From Epichloe hybrida (lineage: Eukaryota > Ascomycota > Sordariomycetes > Hypocreales > Clavicipitaceae), in assembly GCA_019022495.1 (NCBI GenBank), contig JAFEKR010000025.1, positions 62,001-126,000 on the forward strand: a stretch of DNA of 64,000 nucleotides, written 5' to 3'. Each line of letters begins with the position of its first letter. Position 1 is the first letter of the stretch. Made by a program: the position numbers and the translations under genes. Below, piece after piece: positions 23,635 to 34,340 of this stretch. The notes beneath the pieces were generated by a model. The model saw only the letters and a list, made by a program, of their open reading frames with translations, ran no database searches and had not been told where the DNA came from.

Positions 23635-26583
23635 ATGTCGAACTGCGCCGTCGTTCTTCTTTTCACTTTGGCCGCTCAAGCTGTCATTAAAAACTACTCG
23701 TCGGCCGATTCTTTTCCAAAGATAGATTCCTCCGCAGGTATTGGAATTACGCAAAAGTACATCATAGAAATATCTGAAGTCTGTAATTTTCGGATTTTCG
23801 GTCATGCTAGCAGTGGTAGACATCTGGTTAACGATTTCCTTAGGGATCATCCATTGACTTTGTTACTCAGTCATTTGACCGTCTTCATACCGGAACCCAG
23901 GAAAAATTCGACTGTCACGACATCTTCACTGGTGCTGTAATTGAGACGTCCTTGGAGAACGTCGATTCTCTGCAACAATTTTCAGGCATAGCGAGGGTAT
24001 GGCCTGTTCAAACGATGTCAATTCCGCGGTCAATTCCCCTCCGAAAGGGCTCCATCAATGCTGAAGGCAGGAACATCTCGGTTCATCAGTGGACAGGGGT
24101 GCACGAGCTTCATGAATTAGGGTTCAAGGGCAAAGGCACAAAAGTTGCAATTGTTGACACAGGAGTTGATTACTCCCATCAAGCTGTAAGCTAGCCGAGA
24201 TTCTCTCTACACAACTACACAATCGAAAGCTGAACTTGCATCTGCAGCTTGGTGGTTGCTTCGGCACGGGCTGCAAAATTGCCGGGGGCTATGATCTTGT
24301 TGGACCGAAATGTACGTTTGTGATACAAAGAAGCATGCACTGCAGGAATTTCCACTGACTGCTCGCTTTGAAGGGGATTCTCGTTCTGAAAGAGTTCATC
24401 CAAAGCAGCCCGATAATGATCCCATGGACTACAAAGGACACGGTACACATGTTGCAGGTATCATCGCAGGCGAGAACGAATGGCAAGGCTTTCCTCTCCC
24501 CTCTCTGTGCAGTGGTTACTTACAGTTCACTAACAAAATCATCAAAAGGTTCTCTGGAGTTGCACCTGAGGCGGAGCTCTTCATATACAAAGTGTTCTCG
24601 GATGTATGTTGAGCAGCTGACATACAACTTCTAATGCTTATACGTTGCGCTAGGAGCCTGGACAGTCGGACACCACTGAAGACGTCCTGATGCAAGCGTT
24701 TTGTGACGCTTATAGTGCTGGAGTAAGTTTCAATCTGTCAACAAACACACAAGTATCATGCTAACATCGGTACAGGCAGACTTCATCACTGCCAGCATAA
24801 ACCGACCAGGAGGCTTTGTCGATAGTCCATGGGCCCTTGTCGCGAGCCGTATAGCTCGTAAAGGAGTCTTTGTTTCCATAGCTGCGGGCAACGATGGCGA
24901 AATCGGTCCTTTTTACTCTGGAGTCGGCTCGAATGGACGGCATGTTGTATCGGTGGCAGCCATTAATACTACAGGCGACCCCGAAATGCACAAAGTTGGG
25001 TCAGCATCGAAACCTGTCGCGGCCTACTTTACCTCGTGGGGACCAACCAATGAGCTGACATTGAAACCGGATATCGGCGCCCCTGGCTACGATATCATTA
25101 GTACTTACCTCGATCATGGATTTGAAACGGATAGTGGCTCGTCTATGGCTGCACCTTACATAGCTGGAATTGCAGCTTTACATGTTTCAGAAAATGGTGG
25201 TCGGGAACTACATGGTTCCGATTTCGCAATAGACCTCGCAAGTAGAATAATTGCTAGCGGACGAAACGTCGCTTGGAGTACCGGCGAGATCAACTTCAAC
25301 GAGTCAGCACCACCTTTTCAGGTGGGAGCTGGCCTTGTCGACGCTCGCAAAGTTCTATTATACAAAACCCAGCTGTCATTCGACTCCATTTCACTTTTAG
25401 ATACTGAACTATTCAGACCGGACTGGGACATTAAGGTGACAAATCTTGCAAATCGGACGGTTCTTTACACTTTCCAGCACGAGCCTTTGCCTGGGGTGGA
25501 AATATATGATGGAGCTGGTGCAATTAAGCTGTTGGCTAAACTGCGACCACTCAACATGTCAGCCGTCGTTTCCCTCCCACCAGCGTTGAGGATCGAGGCT
25601 GGTCAAACAAAGACGTTCAAGTAAGATTTGACCATGATGACTTGACATGGCATACGCTGACTATCGTGGGGAACAGTGTCACGTTCGAACTCCCTCAAGA
25701 TGTTGACGACAATATGCTCCCTTTGTATAGCGGCAAAATCCACATCAAAAGTGATAACGGCGAAAAGCTTTGCATTCCGTATGGAGGGAAGTTATTGAGC
25801 CTTGTCAGATTGTGAGGTTTTCAGCGAAACTAACATTTCGATTTCAGGTGCGGCATATGACACAGAGAAAGCCTTCGACACCATGTTTGATGGCAAACCG
25901 ATTATTAATGGATGGCACGAAGGAGCCAAGTGAGGCACCCGGCTTTTCTCTCGGGGAGGGGGTGCGATTAACCAACGCTAATATCTCACGGTAGCTGGTC
26001 TTTCGATCCCGAGCGACGGCCGACGGATTTCGCGGATCTAAGTCTTCGGCTCAGCTATCCTTGTGTTCATCTGCGATGGGATGTTGGTGTTCTATATGAC
26101 AGCCCCTGTACCAAGCACGTATACTGACATTGTTCCAGGTTTTTGAGCGAGATTGGACCGAATTAGAGTGGAAATACCCTCTTGTGATTGGAAAAGGGGG
26201 ATATATCGGCTCAGCTACTTCAGTTCGTGATGCTGATAAGTTTCTGTGGTTTGATAGCTCGTTGGTGGACATCAACGATACCGTATCCTTTCCTTTAACA
26301 AGAGTCTCACGAGGACATCAGCGATTCTGGTGGTTTGGGAAGCTATCAAATGGAACGAAGATAGCACCTGGGAACTACAGGTTACTTCAACTCTTGTGTT
26401 ATCGAACCATTCCCCAGTTTCCTTTGACTAACTTGAACGCATAGCATGCGGATCGCAGCTTTGAGGCCGTACGGAGAACCCCGAATATCTGATCACTGGG
26501 ATATTATGGATATGGATGGACATGGCATACAAATTTTGCCAGGTAATGGAACCAACGCTACATTTGTCGCGGCCAAGGATTAG
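23635..26583 (+). CDS. Subtilisin-like serine protease (S8), possibly splice-damaged
   Basis: Twelve exons close in one frame of 762 residues: 23635-23778, 23844-24185, 24248-24311, 24374-24482, 24549-24603, 24654-24722, 24776-25620, 25677-25786, 25848-25929, 25995-26082, 26139-26380 and 26445-26583. The catalytic triad is intact: Asp in VAIVDTGVDYSH, His in GHGTHVAG, Ser in SGSSMAAPY; the oxyanion Asn is in AAGNDG. The N-terminus MSNCAVVLLFTLAAQA looks like a secretion signal. The C-terminal third matches the Fn3-like tail of large fungal subtilases. Several donors are weak (GTCTGT, GTTGGT, GTTACT), one intron appears to be GC-AG (24483-24548), and one donor reads GG instead of GT (25787). 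The protein may therefore be made inefficiently or the gene may be decaying. It is probably a secreted endopeptidase if functional. Confidence 0.8.
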
Positions 26584-26886
26584 GTGAATGGCGAGGAGAA
26601 AACCGGAACAGATGTTGGAGACCTTGATCATGGCGCAGAGAGAGACATTATAAACTTTCTAGTCAAACCCATTGGTACTGTAACCACGAGCTCGCTAATT
26701 TCAAGCTGATATCATCATTCAATGGGCTATTGCCCACAAACTTTTGTGTCGATTGAAATTCTGATACTCACTTACATGCAGACGCACTCTGTCGTAAGAT
26801 GCAGAACTGCGGATAGTCCTAATATCATGTCATTGCGTGTTGCCCGTCATGCCTTCACATTCTCGAACCTGTGTCATCATTTGCGT
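26584..26886. other. Convergent intergenic gap
   Basis: This 303-bp gap lies between the 3' ends of the subtilase and the zinc transporter. No feature was seen. Confidence 0.7.
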
Positions 26887-28892
26887 CTAAGCCCATTTAC
26901 CGAGGAGACTCATAACCGCCATACCAGTCATTAAGGCTGCGCCGCCCAGCACAACGGTGAGCGTATCCGCGTCCGCAAGCTCTGCCTTGTGACCATGAGA
27001 ACCCGTCATCCAATCGGCCGCCCACATCTCTACTACGCCGGTCCAGACCAGGATACCTGCCGACAGAGCGTCTAGCGTTCCAATAGCGATGATGGTGGAC
27101 TTGTCGTTGCCGTTGAACTTGTTCAGAACGCCGATACCGATGGCCATGCCGATGGGCGTAACAAAAGCAAACAAAGCCGCCAGACCCAGCTTCTTCTTCA
27201 TGGACAAGGTGAGGGGTTGCTTAAGCTGGAATGTTCCGTCGGTAGCCTCCTCGGATGGTGAAATGACGGATTTGTCGGCATCACTCCCACCATCTCTGCT
27301 GGATTGGTGAGTGACAGGTGGCAAGAGATGTACGTCGGCGCTGGTGCCAATGGTGGCAATTCGAGTACCCAGAGCCAGACCTTCGAAGATCTGGTGGAAC
27401 AGGATGACGACGAATAAAGTAATGAAGAATGAGTCGCCTGCAACGACCAACGTGAGACCAATAACTTGAGACACATAATAGTTAGCAAAAAGTCAAGTAG
27501 ACAAGAATTCTTGGTCTCCTTCTTTTAATGAAATGGCTCGACTCTGTACCATTGAGGACAATGACTTACGAAGAGAGTGGAACAAGATTCCAGCTTCCAT
27601 GACCAGGATGCTCACGACCTCGTTGGAAAGCAAGGCCTGGGCTTGTTGTTCACGACTCAGATGAGATGTGGCTTTGGTCCTGGCAAGCACGATGCGCTGA
27701 CCGATGTATTCGATCAGGAAGGACAGGAAAATACCTGCCATCAAGATGGCGGCGGTCGTGCCCTCGTAGCCAAGGTCGCCTAGACATTTGTTATTGAACA
27801 TGAGGGTCGCGTGGACGAAGAGCTATGTACAGATGATTTTATCAGCTTTTTAGAGACTTTTCTCCCATCCCATCTCTTGGAGTAGATCCAGCGGCCAACT
27901 TACGTGGACAAAGGCCGTGGAGATGATGATTCCCGTGCCGAATTGTTTGAGAATAGTAAAGATGAGAGAAAGCTTCTTGGGGATAATGTTGTGGAGGAAA
28001 ATGGGGCCAAAAACGCCTAAGTCCAGATATCTAGGTCAGTACGAGGTTTTGCACCGGCTGCTCGATGTATCCCCCCAGGTTGTTCGGTCGTCACGTACCC
28101 AGCGCGCTGGTAGCCATGATGACGAAGAGGAGACCGACTCGAAGACCGATGTTGTAATCCCTCGTGCGAGTGCCGCAGTCGGGTTGGCTGCTTTCTCCGC
28201 CCTCGCTCTCTCCTTCGCCAACGCAGTGTCTATGAGACGTTAGTTTGCGCATGGTTAGGGGAGGGGGGGTTTGTTTGACAATGACGAGCGAGGGGAACAG
28301 AGGACTTTGTTCGGATTCGCGTGGACTTACTCGACTCCAGCGTGGAAATGGCAGTGCTTGTGTCCGCCTCCACTTTCCTTGCTGCCAGTGTTGCCGCCGG
28401 TGTTTCCTCCCGTGTGGTCCCCATTGTTGCCTCCGGATTTGGGCAGGTTGATTTCCACATCGTCACCGTCCGGGGCGATGCAGAACCTGGATGGGTGAGG
28501 TGTCAGTGCGATGACTTCAAAATGCGAGTGGGACAAATGGGATGATTTTGTGGACTCACAGTTCGGAGCCATGGCTGTGGCAGCCTGTGTACGAGGCTGG
28601 CAGATCCGTGGTCTGGGTTGGCGTCGTCTGGACTAGATATTCAGTCTCTCCGGGCCCCATGCAGTACCTGATAGAACTTGAGTCAGTTCGATGATGACAG
28701 GTCGTGATGGCAGATGCTGTTTGTTGAGGGTGTATTTGAAACATACACTTGAGAACCATGAAGATGGCATCCCGTGACTGCCGTGACTGCCGGTGCTGAT
28801 GCGGTCGTCGTAGGAGCAGGCGTCTGTCTGGCGAACAACTGCGCGGCTGCGACACCAACGAGGGCGAACGATGCCAATGATGGCAAATACAT
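26887..28892 (-). CDS. ZIP-family zinc transporter, ZrfC-like
   Basis: Seven exons (28747-28892, 28560-28667, 28331-28486, 28099-28229, 27904-28016, 27570-27822 and 26887-27464, minus strand) give 494 residues. The N-terminus MYLPSLASFALVGVAAAQ is a signal peptide. An extracellular Cys/His region follows, with the repeated unit TGCHxHGSxxxC (residues about 41-52 and 77-88) and HKHCHFHAG. Helices of the ZIP fold come next, with the metal-site motifs in HLFVHATL-like context and VILFHQIFEGLALG. Among known fungal ZIPs, the long N-terminus with CHSHGS units is characteristic of the Aspergillus fumigatus ZrfC type, a plasma-membrane importer used under zinc limitation at neutral to alkaline pH. 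That physiology is inferred. The start at 28892 is the first ATG before the signal peptide. Confidence 0.92.
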
Positions 28893-29000
28893 GGTAGCAA
28901 TCACAACACCGCCGTCAACTGGAACTCGTGAAATCTATGCCGCTTGTTGTCGTGCAAGAACAGAATGGTGTCGTTTGGCCGATTGGGTTGACGCGGGCGT

Positions 29001-29010
29001 ATTATATATA
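29001..29010 (-). promoter_or_regulatory. TATA-like element of the zinc transporter
   Basis: TATATATAAT on the minus strand ends about 110 bp before the transporter start codon and is the only such element nearby. Its position fits a regulated, TATA-driven promoter. Confidence 0.55.
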
Positions 29011-29026
29011 CCGATCTGAGTTTAGT

Positions 29027-29065
29027 TTGTCGTTTAAGCTTGTCGTTTAAGCTTGTCGTTTAAGC
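29027..29065. repeat. 13-bp tandem repeat, three exact copies
   Basis: Three exact head-to-tail copies of TTGTCGTTTAAGC lie just upstream of the TATA-like element of the zinc transporter. Their exactness and placement suggest either a recent slip duplication or a repeated factor site. Confidence 0.95.
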
Positions 29066-29221
29066 TTCAAAGGCACGTCGGGATGAATGTATATTCGGCT
29101 TTGCGATCACAGATGTAGGTCCAAGTAACTCGAACCTGGAAGTCACGCATAGAAAAAAAACCAGAAAGAAAAGCGAGAAAATGAGGTCAAATATACACCT
29201 GCAGATTGCAAATCTGTCAAA

Positions 29222-29476
29222 ACCTTGATCAAGCAAAATTTCGCAATTCCCACTTACTCATCAGTAATACACATTTGCTGACCCCCCCCCTCCTCTCTCG
29301 GGCCAAGCCATCTCGATTGTTCGTGGCGTGGTCCATGCACACTGCAGCCCGCAATGCGCGAAAACCCAATCGGCGAAAAAAAAAGACAGAAAAAAAGCCT
29401 GGTGTCGGAACTGGGTCAACTGTTGGTGATGGTGAACCTTGATGGACAAGACGGCCGAGAGTGGGCCGGCACCTTG
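29222..29476 (-). promoter_or_regulatory. Three candidate zinc-response motifs (ATCAAGGT)
   Basis: CAAGGT occurs three times on the minus strand, at 29222-29227, 29436-29441 and 29471-29476, each time preceded by AT to give the octamer ATCAAGGT. CAAGGT is, to my knowledge, the core recognised by the zinc regulator ZafA in Aspergillus. All three sites lie 330-585 bp upstream of the transporter start. Function here is inferred. Confidence 0.45.
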
Positions 29477-30821
29477 ATGGCACAGGTATCGTATCCCTGT
29501 TGCCAAGCCAGGTGTACGTAGTGAAGTGACGGTCAGTGATGGTCAGTCCTCCGTATTGTCACCATTGTCCTTTCTCGAGGCTTACTCGAGGCGTCTTCAT
29601 GGATGTCAGCCCGGTCTCTTACCGACGCGACCAAGAAGGGAGTGGAGATCCGGGAGTCGGACGGAGTGAACGCCACAGGGTGTCGTTGGTTCGTTGGCCA
29701 AGACCAGATTGAACCAGCAAAGTTGTCCATTAATAAATCATGGACGAAGCTTGTTGAGTAGATCTTGCGCTTCCACAAGGCATACGGGTCTCATACCAGG
29801 TAGAAACAGTTCACTAGCCCACCAGAGGGATAAGTCCATCAGCTATCGGTTTGTCCGACCTGCGTCCGACCTGCGTCGAAAAGAATGCAAGAGGAATCCC
29901 TGCGGAGTCCCTTTCTCAACATTGCGTATCATGAATATCCGCTTGGTTGCGTTTATTAGAAAGGCTCGAACGGGGTATGGACGAGATTTTCGTGTTCATC
30001 TAGTGTCATCAAACATGACAGTTGGTCCTGACCAGATGAAAGACGATATGTCGATCCAGTCGGACACTTTTGGCCGTCGTAAAAGCCGTTGGAACATGAA
30101 AGGCCCCGGTAAAGCGTGACGTTATTCTCCCTGTCAAGTATTCGGTGCACATCATGATAGGCTTTCAGCTTTGCTTCCGAAGCTGGCAAGTGCTGCCTGA
30201 GACTCGGCGCACCACCTCATCTGAAGATTCAACAGTTAAAGGCCGTCTTGAAAACGGGTGAATCTGAAAAAAGACCCCAACGTGTCTTGTCTGATTAATG
30301 AACAGCTCACCGGCTTCACATCATGCATACTCCGTAGTCGATTGTCTTTCTGCTCTTTCTGCGCCCAAGCCGCGCTCCACGCAGGTGAGCCTGCCTCATA
30401 AGTCCGATTTCTGGAAACATTGAGATTTTGTATTCGGAAGGGAGAAAGGAACCAAAGCCTGTGTTAGAAAGGGAAATCGTTTTCTTCTCGCTGTGTGCTT
30501 CCTCTAGAAGTGGTTGCTGGGGAGAGAGGTGACAAGTTGGTGCCAGCTGCAGACAGCCGCCAGCCGCCAGCCGCTAGGCCGATTACGGAAGACCGATTGA
30601 TTATTCGCCAGATCAGTGGGCCACGGCTCGGCACTTTAATTGATCTGCCGCCAACAAAACGCGTCTCCCCGGAGGGTCAGGTGGGTTGGGTACGCGACTC
30701 GGATCTGCAGGAACTTTTGAGCCGTGCCATGTCACACTCTTCTGTCGTGTGGCCTTCACATAATAATGCTCATTGACTGACTGGCCTCTGGACTGGTCCA
30801 TTACAAGCAGAGCAACTCATC

Positions 30822-33725
30822 ATGGCTTCCCGACCAGAACTGAAAGTCAGTGGGCGACCCCGCCAACACAACTTGCCCCCTTCTGCAGGGTGTTCGCTTC
30901 TGTACTAACGGAATTGCACAGCTCGACGATGAAGGCGGTTTCATCCGTTTCTTCAAGTCACTTCCAGATGTGGGAGAGGACACAGTCAGGATATTCGATC
31001 GAGGCGATTGGTACACAGCACACGGCGGTGATGCTTTCTTCATTGCAAAAACGGTACTTTTCCAATTGGGCCCGCCGCGCACCCTATCAGTTCTAACACT
31101 TTGAGCCAGGTGTACAAAACCACGTCAGTCGTCCGACAACTCGGCCGAAACGATCACAGTGGACTTCCATCTGTGACAATGACCATGACCGTGTTTCGTC
31201 AGTTTCTCCGCGAGGCTTTGTTTAAATTGGGCAAGCGGGTCGAGATCTGGGAAAGTGCCAGCGGACGGATGAATTGGAAGTGCGTGAAGCAGGCTTCGCC
31301 GGGCAATCTCCAAGATGTCGAAGAAGATCTTGGCGGTCAAATAGAATCGGCACCGATGATTATGGCAGTCAAAATCTCCGCCAGAGCTTCTGAAGCACGA
31401 AATGTAGGCGTCTGCTTTGCGGATGCCAGTGTTCGGGAGCTAGGCGTAAGTGAATTTTTGGACAACGACTTATACTCCAACTTTGAATCGCTACTCATCC
31501 AACTCGGTATTCGGGAGTGCGTCATTCAATTTGACAAGGGCGAAAAGGACAAAGATCCCGAGTTGGCCAAGCTAAGACAGATCATGGACAATTGTGGAGT
31601 TGCTGTCGCTGAGCGGCCTGCTGGTGACTTTGGCACTCGAGATATTGAACAGGACTTGGCGCGCCTGTTGAAGGACGACAAGTCGATTAATCTCCTCCCG
31701 CAGTCTGATCTCAAGCTGGCGATGGGCTCTGCTGCCTCGTTGATCAAGTATCTCGGTGTGCTGCAAGATCCTTCAAACTTCGGCCAGTATCAACTCTACC
31801 AGCACGACTTGGCGCAATTCATGAAATTGGATGCGGCAGCATTGAAAGCTCTCAATCTAATGCCTGGCCCCCGAGACGGTTCCAAGACGATGAGCATTTT
31901 CGGTATGCTGAATCATTGCAAGACGCCTGTGGGAAGTCGGCTGCTGGCACAGTGGCTCAAACAACCCCTGATGGACAAGGAAGAGATTGAGAAACGCCAG
32001 CAGCTGGTGGAGGCATTCTTCTCTGATACCGAACTACGACAAACGATGCAGGAAGAGCATCTTCGTTCTGTGCCCGATCTTTATCGATTATCGAAACGAT
32101 TCCAGCGCGGCAAGGCTAACCTGGAAGACGTTGTCCGTGCATACCAAGTTGTCATCCGATTGCCCGGATTCATCGGCACGTTCGAAGGCGTAATGGATGA
32201 GGCTTATCGCGATCCACTGGACGTGGCTTACACCACCAAACTAAGAGATTTCTCCGATAGTCTCGGCAAGTTGCAGGACATGGTAGAGCAGACTGTCGAT
32301 CTGGATGCACTTGATAGACATGAGTACATCATCAAGTCCGAGTACGACCAGGGCCTGCGAATTATTCGCAAGAAGCTCGACCAGCTCGATCGTGACATCA
32401 GAGCAGAGTTCCATGAAGCTGCCCAGGATCTTGGCCAGGAGGCGGACAAGAAGATCTTCCTGGAAACCAGCCACAAAGTCCACGGGGTCTGTATGCGATT
32501 GACCAGACAAGAAGCAGGTTGCATTCGAAACAACTCAAGATATCAGGAATGCTCTACGCAGAAGAATGGCGTATACTTCACCACCAAAAAGATGCAGTCT
32601 TACCGACGAGAGTATGACCAACTATCACAGAACTACAATAGGACGCAAAGCAGTCTGGTGAACGAGGTTGTACACGTTGCATCATCATACTGCCCCGTAT
32701 TAGAACGACTCGCTGGCGTACTTGCCCACCTGGATGTCATTGTCTCAATGGCTCACTGCTCAATCCATGCACCCGAGGCCTACGTTCGGCCCAAAATCCA
32801 TGCGCGAGGAGAAGGCCAGACGAGATTGATTGGGGCCCGGCATCCATGCATGGAGCTTCAGGATGATGTGCAATTCATCACCAACGATGTCGAATTCACA
32901 AGGGACAAGTCATCGTTCCTCATCATTACTGGGCCTAATATGGGCGGCAAGTCTACCTACATCCGCCAAGCGGGTGTCATAGCTCTCATGGCACAAGTTG
33001 GTTGCTTCGTTCCGTGCTCTGAAGCCGAGCTCACCATTTTTGACTCCATCCTTGCCCGTGTCGGTGCCAGTGACTCGCAGCTGAAAGGAGTCTCTACGTT
33101 TATGGCTGAGATGTTGGAAACGGCCAACATTCTCAAGTCTGCCACCAAAGAGTCACTGATCATCATTGATGAACTCGGCCGCGGCACGTCTACTTATGAC
33201 GGGTTCGGGCTGGCCTGGGCCATTTCCGAGCACATCATCAAAGAAATCGGCTGCTTTGCCATGTTTGCGACCCATTTCCATGAGCTGACTGCCCTAGCAG
33301 AGCAATATCCACAAGTCCACAACCTCCACGTCACAGCGCATATCAGCGGTTCCGGGTCGGACAGCAGCAAACGCGAGGTGACATTATTGTACAAGGTCAA
33401 ACCAGGCATCTGCGACCAAAGTTTTGGCATTCACGTCGCCGAGTTGGTCCGATTCCCAGACAAGGTTGTGCGCATGGCCAAGCGCAAAGCCGATGAGCTG
33501 GAGGACTTCACCACCAAACACGAGGACAACGCACTGTCCTATAGCAAGGAAGACGTGGAGGAGGGCAGCGCAATGCTGAAGCGATTGCTAAAACAGTGGA
33601 AAGAACAAGTCAGCACCGGAGAGGAGATGAGTCAGGAAGAAAAAGTCGCCAAGCTCAAGGAGCTGGTGGCTGCTGACGCAAAGTTGCTGGCCAACCCTTT
33701 TTTCCAATCTGTCAAAGCCTTGTAA
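30822..33725 (+). CDS. MSH2: DNA mismatch repair protein Msh2
   Basis: Exons 30822-30845, 30922-31053 and 31110-33725 give 923 residues. The first exon encodes only MASRPELK; the joins continue as K-LDDEGGFIRFFKSLP and IAKT-VYKTTSVVRQLG, both family-typical. The order is the mismatch-binding domain I (N-terminus), connector and lever domains, a clamp, then the C-terminal ABC ATPase with Walker A GPNMGGKST, the signature region and Walker B IIDELGRGTSTYDG. MutS-family domain V ends with NPFFQSVKAL. Msh2 pairs with Msh6 or Msh3 to recognise mismatches and small loops in the nucleus. One ACGCGT box lies 158-163 bp upstream of the start. The reading frame is intact, so mismatch repair is presumably functional. 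Confidence 0.97.
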
Positions 33726-34340
33726 TGCATTCTCGGGGCATCTTCTTTGGGTTCTGACCAAAGCGTGTGCAATACTTGGACGTTGCGGATCTTGGGCGTT
33801 GGTGACACTGGACGGTGGATTGTATTATGTATATTTTCTTGGGACATGGGAGGATGATTTATACTATGAATATAGTAGTGCTCTACACTAGATGCCTACC
33901 AGCGCATTTGGAAAATGTAGGGTTTTTTTTTTCTCTTCCACACATTCTTTGATACTTGAGCACTAGGCATGCTGGTGAAACGGCGTTATTGTAGAAGTAA
34001 GCATTGGTTACACATACCAGGTTCGCAGAAAACACAGGAAACATAGGACTTCGAATATGCATGCTAGTTCAAGGGCTCAAAGCAGGGGGCTTGTTGGCCT
34101 TCTCGTCGCCCTATTCCGAATTTGCATTCAACACTCCATCGCATGAGATATTTAGGCCAAAAAAAAAAAGCGCCCGGACTACGCATCTTGGAATGTAGAA
34201 GAGGGGCGCATTAGAAGAAGAAGAAAACAAGAAAACTCCAATTTCTAGTAGTGACATCTCTTCCTCCCGCTCCGGAAGAGGTATATATATGTCTCTGACG
34301 GGTAGCTCTTGATTCGCAGCATATTCCCTACTATACCCCT
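33726..34340. other. Convergent intergenic gap
   Basis: This 615-bp gap lies between the 3' ends of MSH2 and the complex I subunit gene. It has short T and A homopolymers (33922-33931, 34160-34169) and no gene. Confidence 0.65.

Larger units (their letters stand above)
28893..30821. promoter_or_regulatory. Divergent promoter region, zinc transporter/MSH2
   Basis: This 1.93-kb gap has no supportable gene. On the transporter side it holds a TATA-like element, a 13-bp tandem repeat, three ATCAAGGT motifs and three GCCAAG motifs, listed separately. On the MSH2 side it holds one ACGCGT (30659-30664) and an ACTCCGTAG motif near 30328. Confidence 0.6.
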
